From Cymbidium sinense (lineage: Eukaryota > Streptophyta > Magnoliopsida > Asparagales > Orchidaceae): 64,000 bases of DNA. The DNA lies in NCBI GenBank assembly GCA_021442155.1, contig CM038216.1:152235009-152299008 (forward strand), read 5' to 3'. Each line of letters begins with the position of its first letter. Position 1 is the first letter of the stretch. Under the pieces are notes generated by a model that was not told where the DNA came from, ran no database searches, and saw only the letters and a program-made list of their open reading frames with translations. The position numbers were made by a program, and so were the translations under genes. Below, one piece after another: positions 24,640 through 37,300 of the stretch.

Positions 24640-25450
24640 GATGAATTATAAATCACAAAAATATTACTCTAATTATAGACGTAAAAAATAACCTTCTCCA
24701 ATTGCTAGGCTACAATTTTTTTTAATCCAGTATTCTTCATAAAATGATAAAATTTTGAAGCACCTCAACTCAACATAGGTAGATATAGACAAATCATATT
24801 ATGTTAATGTCATTTTAATTCAAAATAAATATGATAGACTTGATTTGTATATATTAATCTAAAAAAATGATCTTAATCCATGTTGTATTAGAAGAATGAA
24901 AGTTCTATTTGATATTAGCAGAGCTATAATGAAGATATTAGCTGCTCATGTCCATCGACCTAACCCAAAAGTTTTGGATAGTTTTACTTTTTTAATACAA
25001 CCTATGGTCGCCTTTTTTTTCCCGAATAATTGAGGGATTAGCCCAACTTCCATTGATGAGAATAAATAGTTGCTACACTTTGGTATGGTGTTTAAAATAA
25101 TAGTAAACAACAAACAAAAGCTGGCTTCAAAGTAAAGATACAAAAGACGATGAAGATAAACAATGGTCATTAGTTTGATTTGTCCAGCAGCACTAAAAAT
25201 TTCCAGAAAACCTTCTCCATGTATATATTGGTAACTAACAGCTCGGATAGGAAGAATGCAGCCCGTTGATGCTGGGTCAATAAAATCATGTAGTTCAAAA
25301 AGGTCTAAGTACTATCATTCTTCAAAGCACCACCATTCCAAAAAGAATAGCAAAATAGTTATCAGATTAGAAATTAATAAATTCATAATTTAATAATATT
25401 TTAATTATAAATATTACTGATTAAGACTTTTTTAAAAAAAAAATAGTCAG
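24640..25450. other. No gene recognised
   Basis: AT-rich spacer. A frame near 24,890 reads MKVLFDISRAIMKI, weakly resembling a retrotransposon protease start, but it is too short to call. Confidence 0.3.
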
Positions 25451-25454
25451 TTAA

Positions 25455-25975
25455 AAATTAGCCACGCATCCCACTCCCTCAGTCTTTCTCCTCCTTCCGT
25501 TTTACCGAAAACCCTCGACAACGAAGCAGTGAAGAGAGAGAAGCCTTCGACAGAACTAATGGCGTGCGATGGAGAATATGAGTTCTTTGGATGCACCAGT
25601 TTAAGCTGTAAGTCCGTCGATTCTCTGACTCGATGCATTTCGACGACAACGCAGTAGAGATCGTCGTGTAAATCCGCACAGGAGCCATCATCCTCCCCCT
25701 CAGCTCTTATGTTGCCTGAGGTTAACATCCATAAGAAAAACAAAAAAGTTGCGAGGAGAGCTCGCTGGTATCGAAGGTCACTTTTGCTCCCACTCATTCG
25801 CACGTTTCTGTTTGCCTAACTCACGTAAATCCGCCAAATCGATGGATTTACTGAATCCGGGATTTAAGAGTAAACAGAGGCGAAACGAGATTTAAGATTT
25901 TGTGGGATTTAAAGTTGTTATTTTTGCAGGATTTAGGTTAAATTCTGTTCAAATCTTGCTACCAAACAGCCTCTG
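25455..25975. other. GC-richer island resembling a 5' gene end or captured gene fragment
   Basis: The plus strand has a pyrimidine-rich leader (CTCAGTCTTTCTCCTCC), an ATG in fair context at 25,559 (CTAATGGCG) and a 16-codon frame (MACDGEYEFFGCTSLS) running into a consensus splice donor (GTAAGT near 25,607). No following exon is found. The minus strand has an unrelated 118-codon frame (25,447-25,803) starting with a hydrophobic stretch (ALLATFLFFLWMLTSG). Near the right end, CTACCAAACAGCCTCTG resembles a terminal repeat of PIF/Harbinger-type miniature transposons, so this may be a transposon-carried fragment. I recognise no family. Confidence 0.25.
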
Positions 25976-26349
25976 AGGAAGTAATATGAAATCCGTATGT
26001 CATGCATGAGCTCCTTCTTGGCCATGTGCCTGCATGAACAAGGGAAAATTAAATTTTAAAAATTATGAACTATAACTCGTATAAAAAATAAATTCTTGTC
26101 AAATTTAAAGTTAACTAATTTAAGATAAGTATTAAAAGTTTAATTTTTAAGTTGGAAATGATTCATGATTACTTTTAAGGAATATTTTTATGAATTTAAC
26201 TAGGTAACACTTAAAATTTTATATTTACAAACATAACAATTTTATATATATATAAAATTATTTTTAATTTGATATTAAAAATTTAGTAGTTATTGATATA
26301 AAATTAAAATTTTAATGTTATATATCTAAATACATAAGAATCAGTAGTT

Positions 26350-26420
<71 letters not shown>

Positions 26421-26437
26421 TTATTTATTTATTTATT
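25976..26437. repeat. AT-rich spacer ending in (TA)n and (TTTA)n
   Basis: No coding content. A pure TA run fills about 26,355-26,416 and passes into TTTA units up to the start of the next LTR. Confidence 0.7.
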
Positions 26438-27409
26438 TGATATGACACTAAAAATACTACCAAATCGAAGACGTAATTTTGATATTAAAAAAAGCTGATC
26501 CTAAGTCAAAACTAGAGATCAAGCACTTAAAATATTATGAAACTTTGGGATATCGGTTAAATCCCTAAAATAGTTTTTAAATATGGAGTGTTTATGATCA
26601 AATCGGCGACCGAAATGGATTTAAAAGCCCAAGATCTTGATCGACGCCATTTGAGCATTCAAATACACAAAATACAACAAATGATCAAGGGATCATCATG
26701 AGTCATCCATGGAGTGGTTGATTTTGCGTGTATTTAAAAATTCCTTCTCATAACTATAAATTTCATTCTTCACATGAGGAGCTAAAGAGAAGAGAACTCT
26801 AAAGCCAAAATTTCCGCATAATCAGATATCACTGACGGTTGTCGACCACCTCCTGGCCATCAACCACCGCACAACCGGCCAGCCGTTAGCTATCGCTGCC
26901 AACCACCGTCCGGCTATTACCACCGATCATCTCGCAACCATCGTCGGCTATCTCGCTGACCACCGTTGCCGCGCCGAGACCACTGCAGCCGGCTATCATC
27001 TGACCATCGTCGCCGGTTAACGCTGGCTGACTATCGCCGCTGCAGGCTGGCCCATCATTGCTTATCATCACCGCCGACCGCCACCGCCGGTCGTTAACCC
27101 CCGCTATTCACCATCATAAGCCACTAAGAATTGTTATAACCAACCATGGCTATATATTGTTGTCGATTCTTGAATTCCACATAGCTATTCTCATATACAA
27201 TTTTGTAATCTCATTATCGAGAAAATTTTGTACTCAAATATACATAGTGGAAGATTTTACGGGCTATGATTTTTTTTCCTCTTGAGGCTTTTCCACATAA
27301 AAAATTTGAGTTTTCCTATTAATTCTCAAAAAATCTCGGTGTTAGATTCAGAACAAAGCTAAGGTGCAAAATTTTTATTCTACCGCAACTGATTTTCTAG
27401 CACTCAACA
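26438..27409 (+). mobile_element. Solo LTR, family S, copy 1
   Basis: 972 bases starting TGATATGAC and ending CTCAACA, with the LTR-type TG...CA ends. Flanked by TTATT and ATATT, a 5-bp duplication with one mismatch. Similar along its length to 27,605-28,575 (shared phrases include GATCAAGCACTTAAAATAT and CAAATGATCAAGG). A TATA-like CTATAAAT lies near 26,752, followed by CATGAGGAGC and a GC-rich, Pro/Ala-like leader (26,830-27,110) built of CACCG and ATCG words. No internal genes, so a solo LTR; the superfamily is not evident. Confidence 0.65.
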
Positions 27410-27604
27410 ATATTATTAAAATTAATTAATTAAAGTTATTTCTAATAATCAATTTCAAAATTGTTGCAAAAAATGTATGTTCTAATTCAAATATCATCAA
27501 ATTGTATAATATATGATATTAATCGTAGATTATAATTATAATTAAATCTATTGGATATTATAAAATATTTAAAATTTTAATTATCATATTAAATAATTTA
27601 TAAT

Positions 27605-28575
27605 TGATATGACTCTCAAAATACCACTAGTCAAAGCACAAATCTTGATGTCGAAAGCGATATGATTTTGAGTCAAAATCGATCGAGATCAAGCACTTAA
27701 AATATCATCGAATCTTTGGGACATCAATTAAATCCCAAAAAAGCCTCTCAAATATGGAGTTTATAGTCAAATCGAAGGCTCGACGAGTGATCTAAGAGCC
27801 TAAGATCTCATAATTGACTTCATTTGGGCATCCAAATGCTCAAAATACATCAAATGATCAAGGAATCATCCCGAGTCATCGAGTGGGAGTGGTACGCTTT
27901 ACATGAATTTACAAGAACGCCTCCTCCCATCTATAACAGCTCATTCCTCACATGAGGGCCAAGTCAAGTGAAGTAAAGAGGAATAAAACAAGAAGAGAGT
28001 GAAGCAAGAAAGAAGAGGAAGAGTCCGAAAGCAAGAAAGAAGGAAGAGTCCAGCAAGGAAGAAGAGAAGAGTCCAGCAAGGAAGAAGAGGAAGAGTCCAA
28101 ACAAGAAGAGGAAGAGTCCAAAGAAAGAAGAGGAAGAGTCCAAACAAGGAAGAAGAGGAAGAGTCCAAAAGGAAGAAGAGAAGAGTCCAAACAAGAAGAA
28201 GAAGAGGAAAGAAGAAGCCCGCAAGAGGAAGAAGAAGCTCTAAAGCTTGAAGATCCTCCAAGGTCGCACCGCCGACGGGTCATCAACCACCATCACCGCC
28301 ACCTTCATCGCAATTGTCCCTCGATCTCCACCTACTACCAAAGAACCATTACAACCCGATTATTGTTACATAGCTTTTTTCCTCCCTATATGCAATTCAA
28401 TCTTGTATCGTGAAGACTTTGACTCAGATATATAGTGGAAGCTTTTACTTAGCCAGATTTTTCCTTTCGAGTTTTCCACGTTAAAAATTGAGTGTCTCTG
28501 TCATTTTTTAATTACCTTGTGTGCCGGACTACAATGGCTTCAGAACTTTCACTCTACTCAGGACGGTTTAAGACA
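27605..28575 (+). mobile_element. Solo LTR, family S, copy 2, with perfect target duplication
   Basis: 971 bases from TGATATGAC to TTTAAGACA, flanked on both sides by ATAAT (27,600-27,604 and 28,576-28,580). This exact 5-bp duplication fixes both ends and shows a normal LTR-element insertion followed by LTR-LTR recombination. A TATA-like CTATAACAG lies near 27,931 and CACATGAGGGCC follows, as in copy 1. It differs from copy 1 by a purine-rich minisatellite in the leader. Confidence 0.8.
27985..28235 (+). repeat. Purine-rich minisatellite, about 24-bp unit
   Basis: About eight to ten units built on GGAAGAGTCCAAACAAGAAGA, with the GAAGAGTCC core constant and the spacer varying. It creates open frames on both strands (Lys/Arg/Glu-rich on plus, Leu/Phe/Ser-rich on minus) that are products of the repeat, not genes. 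Confidence 0.85.
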
Positions 28576-28580
28576 ATAAT

Positions 28581-30400
28581 CATTTAAGTCTATACATATA
28601 ATAAATTAAATATAATCAGTTACAATTTAAAAATATTTTTAAAACGTGTAAAAATATGTTTTTTTTATTTTAAATGATTAAAATGATTAATTTTTTATAT
28701 ACAAAATTAAAAAAATACGTTTGCATTGAAAACGCAATTTAGAATTACGTTTTTTTGTTGAAAAACAATAGAAATATAAGTCTACATTACTTTTCAGGTG
28801 ATACGATAATTTTTCTAAGAAAATGTCAATTAAATTTACGTTTTTGCTCTTTATGCTCCTTTTACTTAGTAGGAAGTATTAGGAGTTCCTTTCTAAAAAA
28901 TATCCCATAGTTGATTTTTCTTAGAACGAATCGAAAAAGTTCTTCTTGTTTAATACATAATTCAATAAATTAATATTCATCTTGATTATAAAGTAAAAAA
29001 AAATATAATGCTCTTCTAATTTATAAATGATTCAATAAATTAACTTTATTTATAAATAGTTTAATATGTTAAAATAAATGAGTTAAAGCTTAGTTTAATA
29101 TATGAGTTAAAATCGTTGTTAAATGATTGAATAAGTTAACTTAGGGGGTCATTTGAAATCACCTATTTTAATTTATTTTATTTATATTTTAATTCAAATT
29201 AAAATATATTTAACAATAATAGTTATTTTTAAGAATATTTAAAACATTCAAATTTTATTTTAAATATTTAAAAATAAAAAACAAAACTTGGTAATTATCA
29301 TTTAAGATAAACTGTAATTATCAATTCAATAATTTATCGAAGCTAAACGAAGCGATTCAAGATTAAACCGCATTATCATATATCACATTATCAATTTAAA
29401 AATTTATAGAGCTTTTGAAATGAGCTTTTGCATTCAAGTTAAACTCGAGTTTGACTTTCTTTAAATCGAGTTGAGCTCGAGCTTAACAGTGTTTAAACGA
29501 GCTTAGCTCAATTAAGTCAAAACTCGACTCAGCTTGACTCGTTTACACCCCTAGTCGTAGGTGCTCATAGATTTGGTCAACGATATCTTAAACGCAAGGC
29601 AAGGTTAAAACCAAACTCATACTATCATACTTACATGGATCTTTTGACTAAAAATATGTGTTGACACATAAAAGGTAAGATCTACATATATGGATGACAA
29701 GATACCCTTAAATGATGTTTGCGGAGCTCGAGCTGATGATGTTTAATAAGATCTACCCTCCTTTGACATAACTTGATAGTATGTCACTAATATGCATGTG
29801 TCGCCTCAAAATTATTCATTCTTATCAATATGTGAATGTTCCCTTGTCCAAAGAAAGGTTGAAAACATCTCTTTGGATTCAAAAATAAAGAAAGAGTTTA
29901 GACTAAATCATGACGAGCCATCACTAGAAGGTTTTTGCATAATAAGAGTAATTTTAATTTAGGGTTCACTTAGTTGCTTGTTGATGGAAATTATATTTTT
30001 AAAAAATATCTATATTAAATTTTTTTTTTCTAATTTTCATATAATAGATATTCAATTTCAAAGTTTTGCTAATTATATACCTATTATATATCTAATATTT
30101 AAAAGTTATCTTTACATTCATATCTCAAAATAAAGGGTATTTAAAATATTGATATTTATAAAATTAGAACTCTCTTATTTTATTTTATTTTTTTAAATTC
30201 TCATTTAAGTCTTAAATGATATTTTTTATTTTTATCAAATTCTAAATAATTTGATTATAATATGTGTAAATATATGAAATTTTTAGTTAAAAAATAAAGG
30301 TGTTAATTTTATAAATAGTAAATACATGAATTTTGAATTATCCCAAAAATTAAATGGGTATGTGCATTGTTCGGCTCAGTAGACAAGTTAATTTAAACCA
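28581..30400. other. AT-rich intergenic region before BRX1
   Basis: No gene seen. The stretch 29,390-29,555 has repeated CTCGAGTT/GAGCTCGAGC words and ends GTTTACACCCCTAG. This is the inverted form of the AGGGGTGTAAAC end common to hAT-like miniature transposons in plants; the other end is not identifiable, so it is a partial element at best. Confidence 0.35.
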
Positions 30401-30497
30401 TGAACCGAATTGGGACCACTTACAACTCTGGGAGGACCGGCTCGGAAGTTTGGCTGTAAGCTTTTCTTCGTCCATCACGCTGTGCTCCAACATCCGA

Positions 30498-30505
30498 AAA
30501 CCCTA
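30498..30505 (+). promoter_or_regulatory. Telo-box in the BRX1 5' region
   Basis: AAACCCTA, 24 bases before the start codon. This motif is frequent near the transcription start of plant genes for ribosomal proteins and ribosome assembly factors, which suits the gene that follows. Confidence 0.5.
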
Positions 30506-30528
30506 GCGGCAGCACTGCCGCGGTGAAA

Positions 30529-33500
30529 ATGGCGAAGAAGCGAAAGCAACTGGAGGCTTCAGAGGAGGGCCGGAAGAAAGATGAAGCCGCACCAGAAAGG
30601 CCTAAAAGGTCTCTTACCGGGTGGAAAAGCGTACAAGTGGAGAAGGAGAACGATGCTCCTGTTTTCAGGAACAAAGAGAAGGTTTTGATAACTTGCTCTC
30701 GTCGAATCATATCTAGGTGACTTCCGATATCATTATTTTCTCTATTTTCTTATCTATTTTTTATTTTTAAATCGTTTTTGTGGATGTGAGAAGATATCGG
30801 CATTTGATGCTTAATGTGGTGTCACTCCTTCCTCACTCCAAGAAGGATAACAAGGTAGAGTCAGAGGAGAGCAAAGGAGCTGCACTTAATGAGTTGCTCG
30901 AGTTCAGGAACTGCACATATTGCCTATTCTTTGAGGTATTTTCTGTATCTTAAGTTTGAGTTTTCATTGGTTTTGTGTGAATATCTAAATAAGCCGTTGG
31001 TCTGCTGATTTAGTATTATGCTAGCTTTGCTTCTGGTTTGATTGGTAAAGATTCTAAATAGAAAAAAAAATTGTTTGTTAATGGTATGTTTTTCTTGAAG
31101 GAAGGGAATGCAAATGCATTTTACTTCACAATTTCGTAATGATGTTTCGTTCTAATTTATGAATCGATAATTGGATTTACTTAGAAATATGAGTAAATTC
31201 ATATTTTGATTGTCAATTCCTTCCATAAACCAAGTGAAAAACAATGAAAAACCTTTTCTGATCATTGCTATAATACATATTTTCTGCTCACATAAAACAA
31301 ACTTCAATATCTCATCAATCAAACTAGAAATCAAAATATTTTCTCAACTCAATTTCTCTTCAACCAAACAAGTGAGTGAAGACTAATTTCCTCTATGATT
31401 TTCATTTTCATTTTCATTTTCATTTTTTTATTTTCTTTCTTTCATTTCCTTCAAGCCAAACCGAGCATAAGAGGGAAATGAATGCTTGCATTTGGTGAAG
31501 GGAAGTTTGAGGAAGATGCAGTATAGTTGTAATTTTCTTCTATACTAAGAAAAAAAGGAGGTTTAATCCTATTCTGTAGTCCTTTATGTGCTTAAGATAG
31601 AGGGAATAATTTGCAATCCATGAATTCAATTTTATGGTAGTTGGATGGAAATGGAATAGAAAGATGCAATTCTTTTTAAGCACAGGTGTTTTTTTTTTTT
31701 ACTAAACTGACCTTTTTCATTTATACATCAGTGCAGAAAGCAGAAAGATCTTTACCTATGGATGGCTAGGTCACCAGATGGTCCTTCGGTGAAATTCTTG
31801 GTAAATGCTGGTAAGTCCTGATCCCAATAGCTTCTTTTATGTACTCCTCTATCTAAATTTCTCCTATGATGAAACAATGGGCATTAATGATGTGAGCTGA
31901 GGTGATAGTTGCCCTACTTAAGAATGGAATGTCTTCTTTTCTTATCCAGCTTGAATTGATATCAAATGACAAGCTAATTTTGCATTTTAAGTTAGTTATT
32001 TTTTATTCAAATAAACATGCTTCTTATCATGCACTTGTTAAACAACTATAATGGATATCCTCAAAAATGAAATAACATAAATTTATGTTAGTGCATGTTT
32101 ATTTGTGTGCTGACCTTGCCAAAGAAGTTGAAAGTTATTCATTTATCAAGGAAACAAACATAAAAGCGATGTGATGTGGTCAAGCTTTGTCATTCATCAG
32201 TCGCATTGATTTGCTTACACTCATATATATATTAACAAATATGTATAGTATACGTTCAAGTTAGATGAATTGGTGTTATGTTTTCATGATGCAACTATTA
32301 TGATGTATAGTATGCTTTCATGTGAAGAAAAGTAGATTTATAGTTCAAATTTTATCAATTATCCCATTTTTTTTTCTTTCAATGAAAATTGGCATTAGTA
32401 TGGTTTAAATTCATTTGATTATGGCATGATTGTAGATATGTGAGAATTTCAACAGTTATTTAGAAACAACTAAAATTAGCAACAAATGAATTGATTGGTA
32501 CAAAACTAGATTTTTTATTATAACTTTTGACCCAAATGAAAAGCACTAAACTAGCCATTAAAAAAGCAGAACAAATATATAAAGAACAAAAAAGAAATTT
32601 AATTTCTCGTTTGGACAAGGAGATTACTTTCATTAGAATCATGTGGTTGCATTTATACTGCATTTGAATGAATTATACATCCAACTTGCATTCACTAGAT
32701 TGAAACTAAGATGATGAAACCTTATTCAAGCTATAAGTTATGAGTTGCATTCCTCGCATCATTATTTATTAACGTAACATATTTTGGTTTGTCGAGAAGG
32801 TTGGTACAGGATTAATCTCATTTAAAATTTAGATTATTTCCAAATTAATTCAAATTTTTAAATAATAAATTTAAATTCTAACAACAGCCAAATTCCTGCC
32901 ATTATACTAATGTTGCATTCTCCTGCCACGCAGTTGTAATTTCATCAAGTCAGAACACATGCCATGTAGGATCTGTATTCTAAAACCAGCAAAACACACC
33001 CACCAAGGCCTTTTTTTGCTAATCATAACATTACCTCTTTGAATGCATGCATGTGGACAGGGTAAATAGAAAACAACAAATCCACTGTAGTGTTTTCTTT
33101 ACGAATTTATTTAATGAATATTTTAAATATGTCTGTCATTTGTTAATCCACTAGTTTAAGGCTTCAAGCTATAACTGGTACTATTTGTCCAAATGTAATC
33201 CTCTACTTTTATCCAGTGCACACAATGGAGGAGCTCAAGCTTACCGGAAATCATCTTAAAGGATCTCGACCAATTTTGACATTCTCTTCCAATTTTGACA
33301 AAGAACCTCGTTGGATGCTTTTAAAGGAAATGATAACGCAGGTATGCTTGTTGTTTCCTGGATTGTATTCATTTTCTCATGCACTGCTTAGGTGTTGGAA
33401 TGAATTTTTTTTCATGAGGTTTCTTAGAAAGGAGATCAAATACTTTTTTTTTTAAAATTGATGCGTATTCATGTGATCATATCAAAATAAATGCTGGGCA

Positions 33501-33805
33501 TTTGCACCAAAGCTTATTTTTGTTTAAACTGGTACAGTTAATTATTATGATAAATGTTGGCCACAAGCTGTGAACTTATTGAGATAAAATATATAATCAT
33601 GTCCATTATTTCCATTCTTTTGCTTGGTTATAGAGTTGAAATATTTTTATAATGGGGGATTTGCATACATACTGAGCAATTCTTATGTATTTACATATAT
33701 AGCACTTACATTTTATTAATTACATAAATAATAACTAAAATTTTAATATCACATCAAAATATCACTATTGTTTTTTTAAGTGAAATCCATCATTTTTATG
33801 CACGG

Positions 33806-33889
<84 letters not shown>

Positions 33890-34317
33890 AAAATTTAGAT
33901 ATTAGATATGCAGAAAAATTGTGTGATATGTATGTAAATTATTCTTTATAATATAGAAGTCAATTAGCATAGTCGAACACAAGGCATGGTTTTGTTCGTT
34001 TTAACCATGGATTCACTTATCTAGGACAAAATAGTTTCCATTGTAGATTTGCTTGTAGAAATATGTTAATGCAGTTTGCTTCGATTTTTTACATTTTGTC
34101 ATGCACTACTTGTTATTGATGCTTTGTTTGCATGAGGTTCCTCGAGAACAAGATAGATTTAGTTTCACATTGATATCTAGTAAAATCTAATTTGATGATC
34201 ATCTATAAGTAGGTGCCATGCATTGGTAATATTCTAGATTTTATCTACTCTAGTGTTTTAAATGTGTTTATTATGGGAGAGAATTTAGTGGCCATGGTAA
34301 TAGTGATATTATCTTTG

Positions 34318-34354
<37 letters not shown>

Positions 34355-37300
34355 TGTATCATACAACTATTTGGATCTTGTTTTAGAAAACTCCATTCAT
34401 CACACAAACTTCAATTATTGATGCCATTATCATTTTTGTGGTAATATTATTTTACTTTGATGATATACAAGGACAATATGTTATGTTATTCATTCATATT
34501 GATGAAACACTTTCTTATTTTTCTTATATTTTCAAATGCCATATGAGAACATTTTCAGAAGGTTTTTTTTTTTCTTGTGAGAAAAAATGTGAATTGTATC
34601 CTGTTATTTCAACTTATATGCTTCCTTTGCTTCTGCATTATGTTGTTTTACGTGATCAAGTTCAGAACTGATTTTCACTAAATAATTTGATTCGTCCGTA
34701 TAGAAAATAAAAATGGAGTGACACAAAGAATGAACCAAGACTCCAACTTCACAATCTGGAAGGCAATCATGCGGTTGTTCCTATTGATCATTTACTCAGG
34801 CACTGCTTATTAAATTAAACCACTTTAGAAATCTCAATTTTTAGGAATTTACAACTTTATTGTTACAAAGTTGTTGATTTTTAGAACGTCAAAATCTCAT
34901 CCATTTTTAAGGTTCTACTAGGATTTGGCCACCTTTCCTAACTATAAAGTATACTTTCCTGATATGTTGCATTTAAATTATACCATCTTCGTATGATTTC
35001 TGAATTTGAGTAAAAATGATTATAAGGAATCCCCAAAATGCATTCATGTGAAACAAGTGCACCATCTTTATTTGTCGTTTGTTTCAAGAACATTAAACAT
35101 ATGAGCTTTTAAATTTTAAATTTGTAATGATTTATTAAAGTGGTGCCTCTTTTTTTCTTCTTTTAAATTTATGATAGTCCTCTTTGTGTATACATGATTA
35201 CAATTAATTCTTTTGGTCCATTTTGATGTATTAACACCATGCTTTTATTTTTGCAGATTTTGGAACACCAAAGGATCAACGAAAAGCTAAACCATTTCAT
35301 GACCATATATTTACATTTTCAATTGCTGACAATCACATATGGTTTCGAAATTTCCAAGTACTGTTGTCCTACATATATATTCTTTGCATTTATTGCTTGC
35401 GCAAATTAATTGGCTCCTAAATTGTGTTTTCGGTGCAAGATGGATCTTTTTTTTTTCACATGATATAAATTCATGAAATCACTATCCAGTAAAATCTAGC
35501 AATCATCAGTAATGCATAGAAGAATGAGCTTATTTTTTCTAATTGTTTTTTTTTTTCATAATTATATGGAAATAGTATTGAGCTCCTGAGATCAAGCATT
35601 TCTTATTGAGTTTTTGTTGGGCTCTTACCTTTTTAAGTCATTTATGCAAGCCGCAACTGGTTATTTAATGCTCCAAAACCATACGTAGAGGAATATTAAT
35701 AAATGATTGCAGGTTTAGAGCAATGGTTAGGCTGCCTTAAGCGATCTGACAGTCACGGTTTAATTCATGGAAATAATTTTTTCATTAATTCAAGAGTAAA
35801 ACTGCATTATACATCAATCCCTTTCTGAAACCTGCATTTGCAAGAACCCTCATTTTTTAGGGAAGCGATACCAATAATAACAGTAGTCTGATCATGGTTA
35901 GGTACTTTTTGTTTTGTCCTTTGTGCAAAAAAGGAAAAATATTGTCACCCACCGTCTCTTACCGGTTGGTGGCGAGAATTTGAAACCACACGCGTTCGAT
36001 TCTCTCTCCGAGGCGCTTCATACGGTGAAATCAATCGCGTGGAGTGATGAATGTGGCTTCGGCTCCGGATTAGTCATCGACATCCCCACCCACAAGATGG
36101 GTGGAGTGTTGGGTGGATACCCATCTCAAAAAAAAAAAAAAATTGTTTAATCTTTTCACCTGTCTTCTTCAAGCAGTACTTCTATTGCTTCTGTTCTCTT
36201 TAACTGGAAATGCAAGAGGATTGTCAATTTGTCATTGTAAAGCATCAAAATTCGTGGTTGCAAGTCTTTATTTTGCAGTCACACAATTGAAGTCATTTCA
36301 TATTTTTCCAACACTGTAGGTATCTGTTCCTCATAATGAGACTGATAAAATGGACCGCGGAGGATTGGATAAAATGACACTTATTGAGGTGCTAACTTTC
36401 GTTCAGCTTCTGTTCATTTCCTTGCCCTTGGCAGGATTTTAACATAATGGCATTTCGAACAGGTCGGTCCAAGATTTTGTTTGAATCCTATTAAGATTTT
36501 TGGAGGTAGCTTTGGTGGACCAACATTATATGCAAACCCGTTTTACATATCGCCAAATCAGGTACACTATATATAGAGAGAGAAGAGAGGATAAACGGTG
36601 GTTTTCTTGTCTATTTCCACGCAATTTATTTTTATATCATTAACTTCAAATGCAAGATTAAGATTATTGATATTAATAGTAACTTGGTGATTAGAATTAG
36701 TGGTGACATAACTCTTGTTATTTCTTCTTTTTATGTTAAATTTCGTTTATATATCGAGATTTGAAATGTCTACTAGATGTTATTTTATAATAACGAAAAC
36801 TTTTTACAAGCTCTATTGAGCGCATTTTTGCGTCTTTTGCATAAAAATGTTTCACGTAAATGCTTTGCGTTGTGATATACGTGTTAAATATATATATATA
36901 ATAATAATAATAAAAATAATAATAATAGTAATAATAATTGTAATAAATAAAATATAGTAATAAATAATAATAATAATATAATATAATATAATATAATTTT
37001 TTATTTCGAGTTAAATCGAGCCGGATCGAACAAATGATTGTTCATGTTACTTTCGTTTATCGAAGCTTGAAATATTTGTTGTTATTTCGTTTAGTTACGA
37101 GCAGTAACGAAGCAGTAGAAGAAACAGCAATTTTGATTTTCGTTGGTGATCATGCTTAATTTCTTTTTCATTAAGATTTGACCATTGAGTAAATTCAATG
37201 AAAATAGATGATTTATAATGATCCTTAATAAAAGTACTACTTTTTATATGATTTCTTTTGAAAACAACTTCACTAAAATTCTTCTCGATGCTTTGTTACG

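Noticed and set aside
25447..25803. 118-codon minus-strand frame with a signal-peptide-like N-terminus
   Set aside because: No recognised domain; it overlaps a plausible leader and start on the other strand, and nothing upstream or downstream continues it. Kept only as part of a low-confidence island.
26886..27071. Asp/Gly/Ala-rich minus-strand frame of 61 codons
   Set aside because: Falls in the GC-rich leader of a solo LTR, whose words repeat; no start context or homology.
27941..28286. Several overlapping frames of 83-112 codons on both strands
   Set aside because: They are translations of the purine-rich 24-bp minisatellite; open in many frames because the repeat lacks stops.
29390..29555. 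Complete hAT miniature transposon
   Set aside because: Only one end (TTTACACCCCTAG) is recognisable; the matching opposite end and an 8-bp duplication were not found.
35257..35357. Using a different splice donor after exon 4 to restore the BRX1 frame
   Set aside because: The only donor next to the conserved Gln is GCAG|GTATGC. Shifting by one base gives no GT, and the added base would not give the expected Ile or Val.
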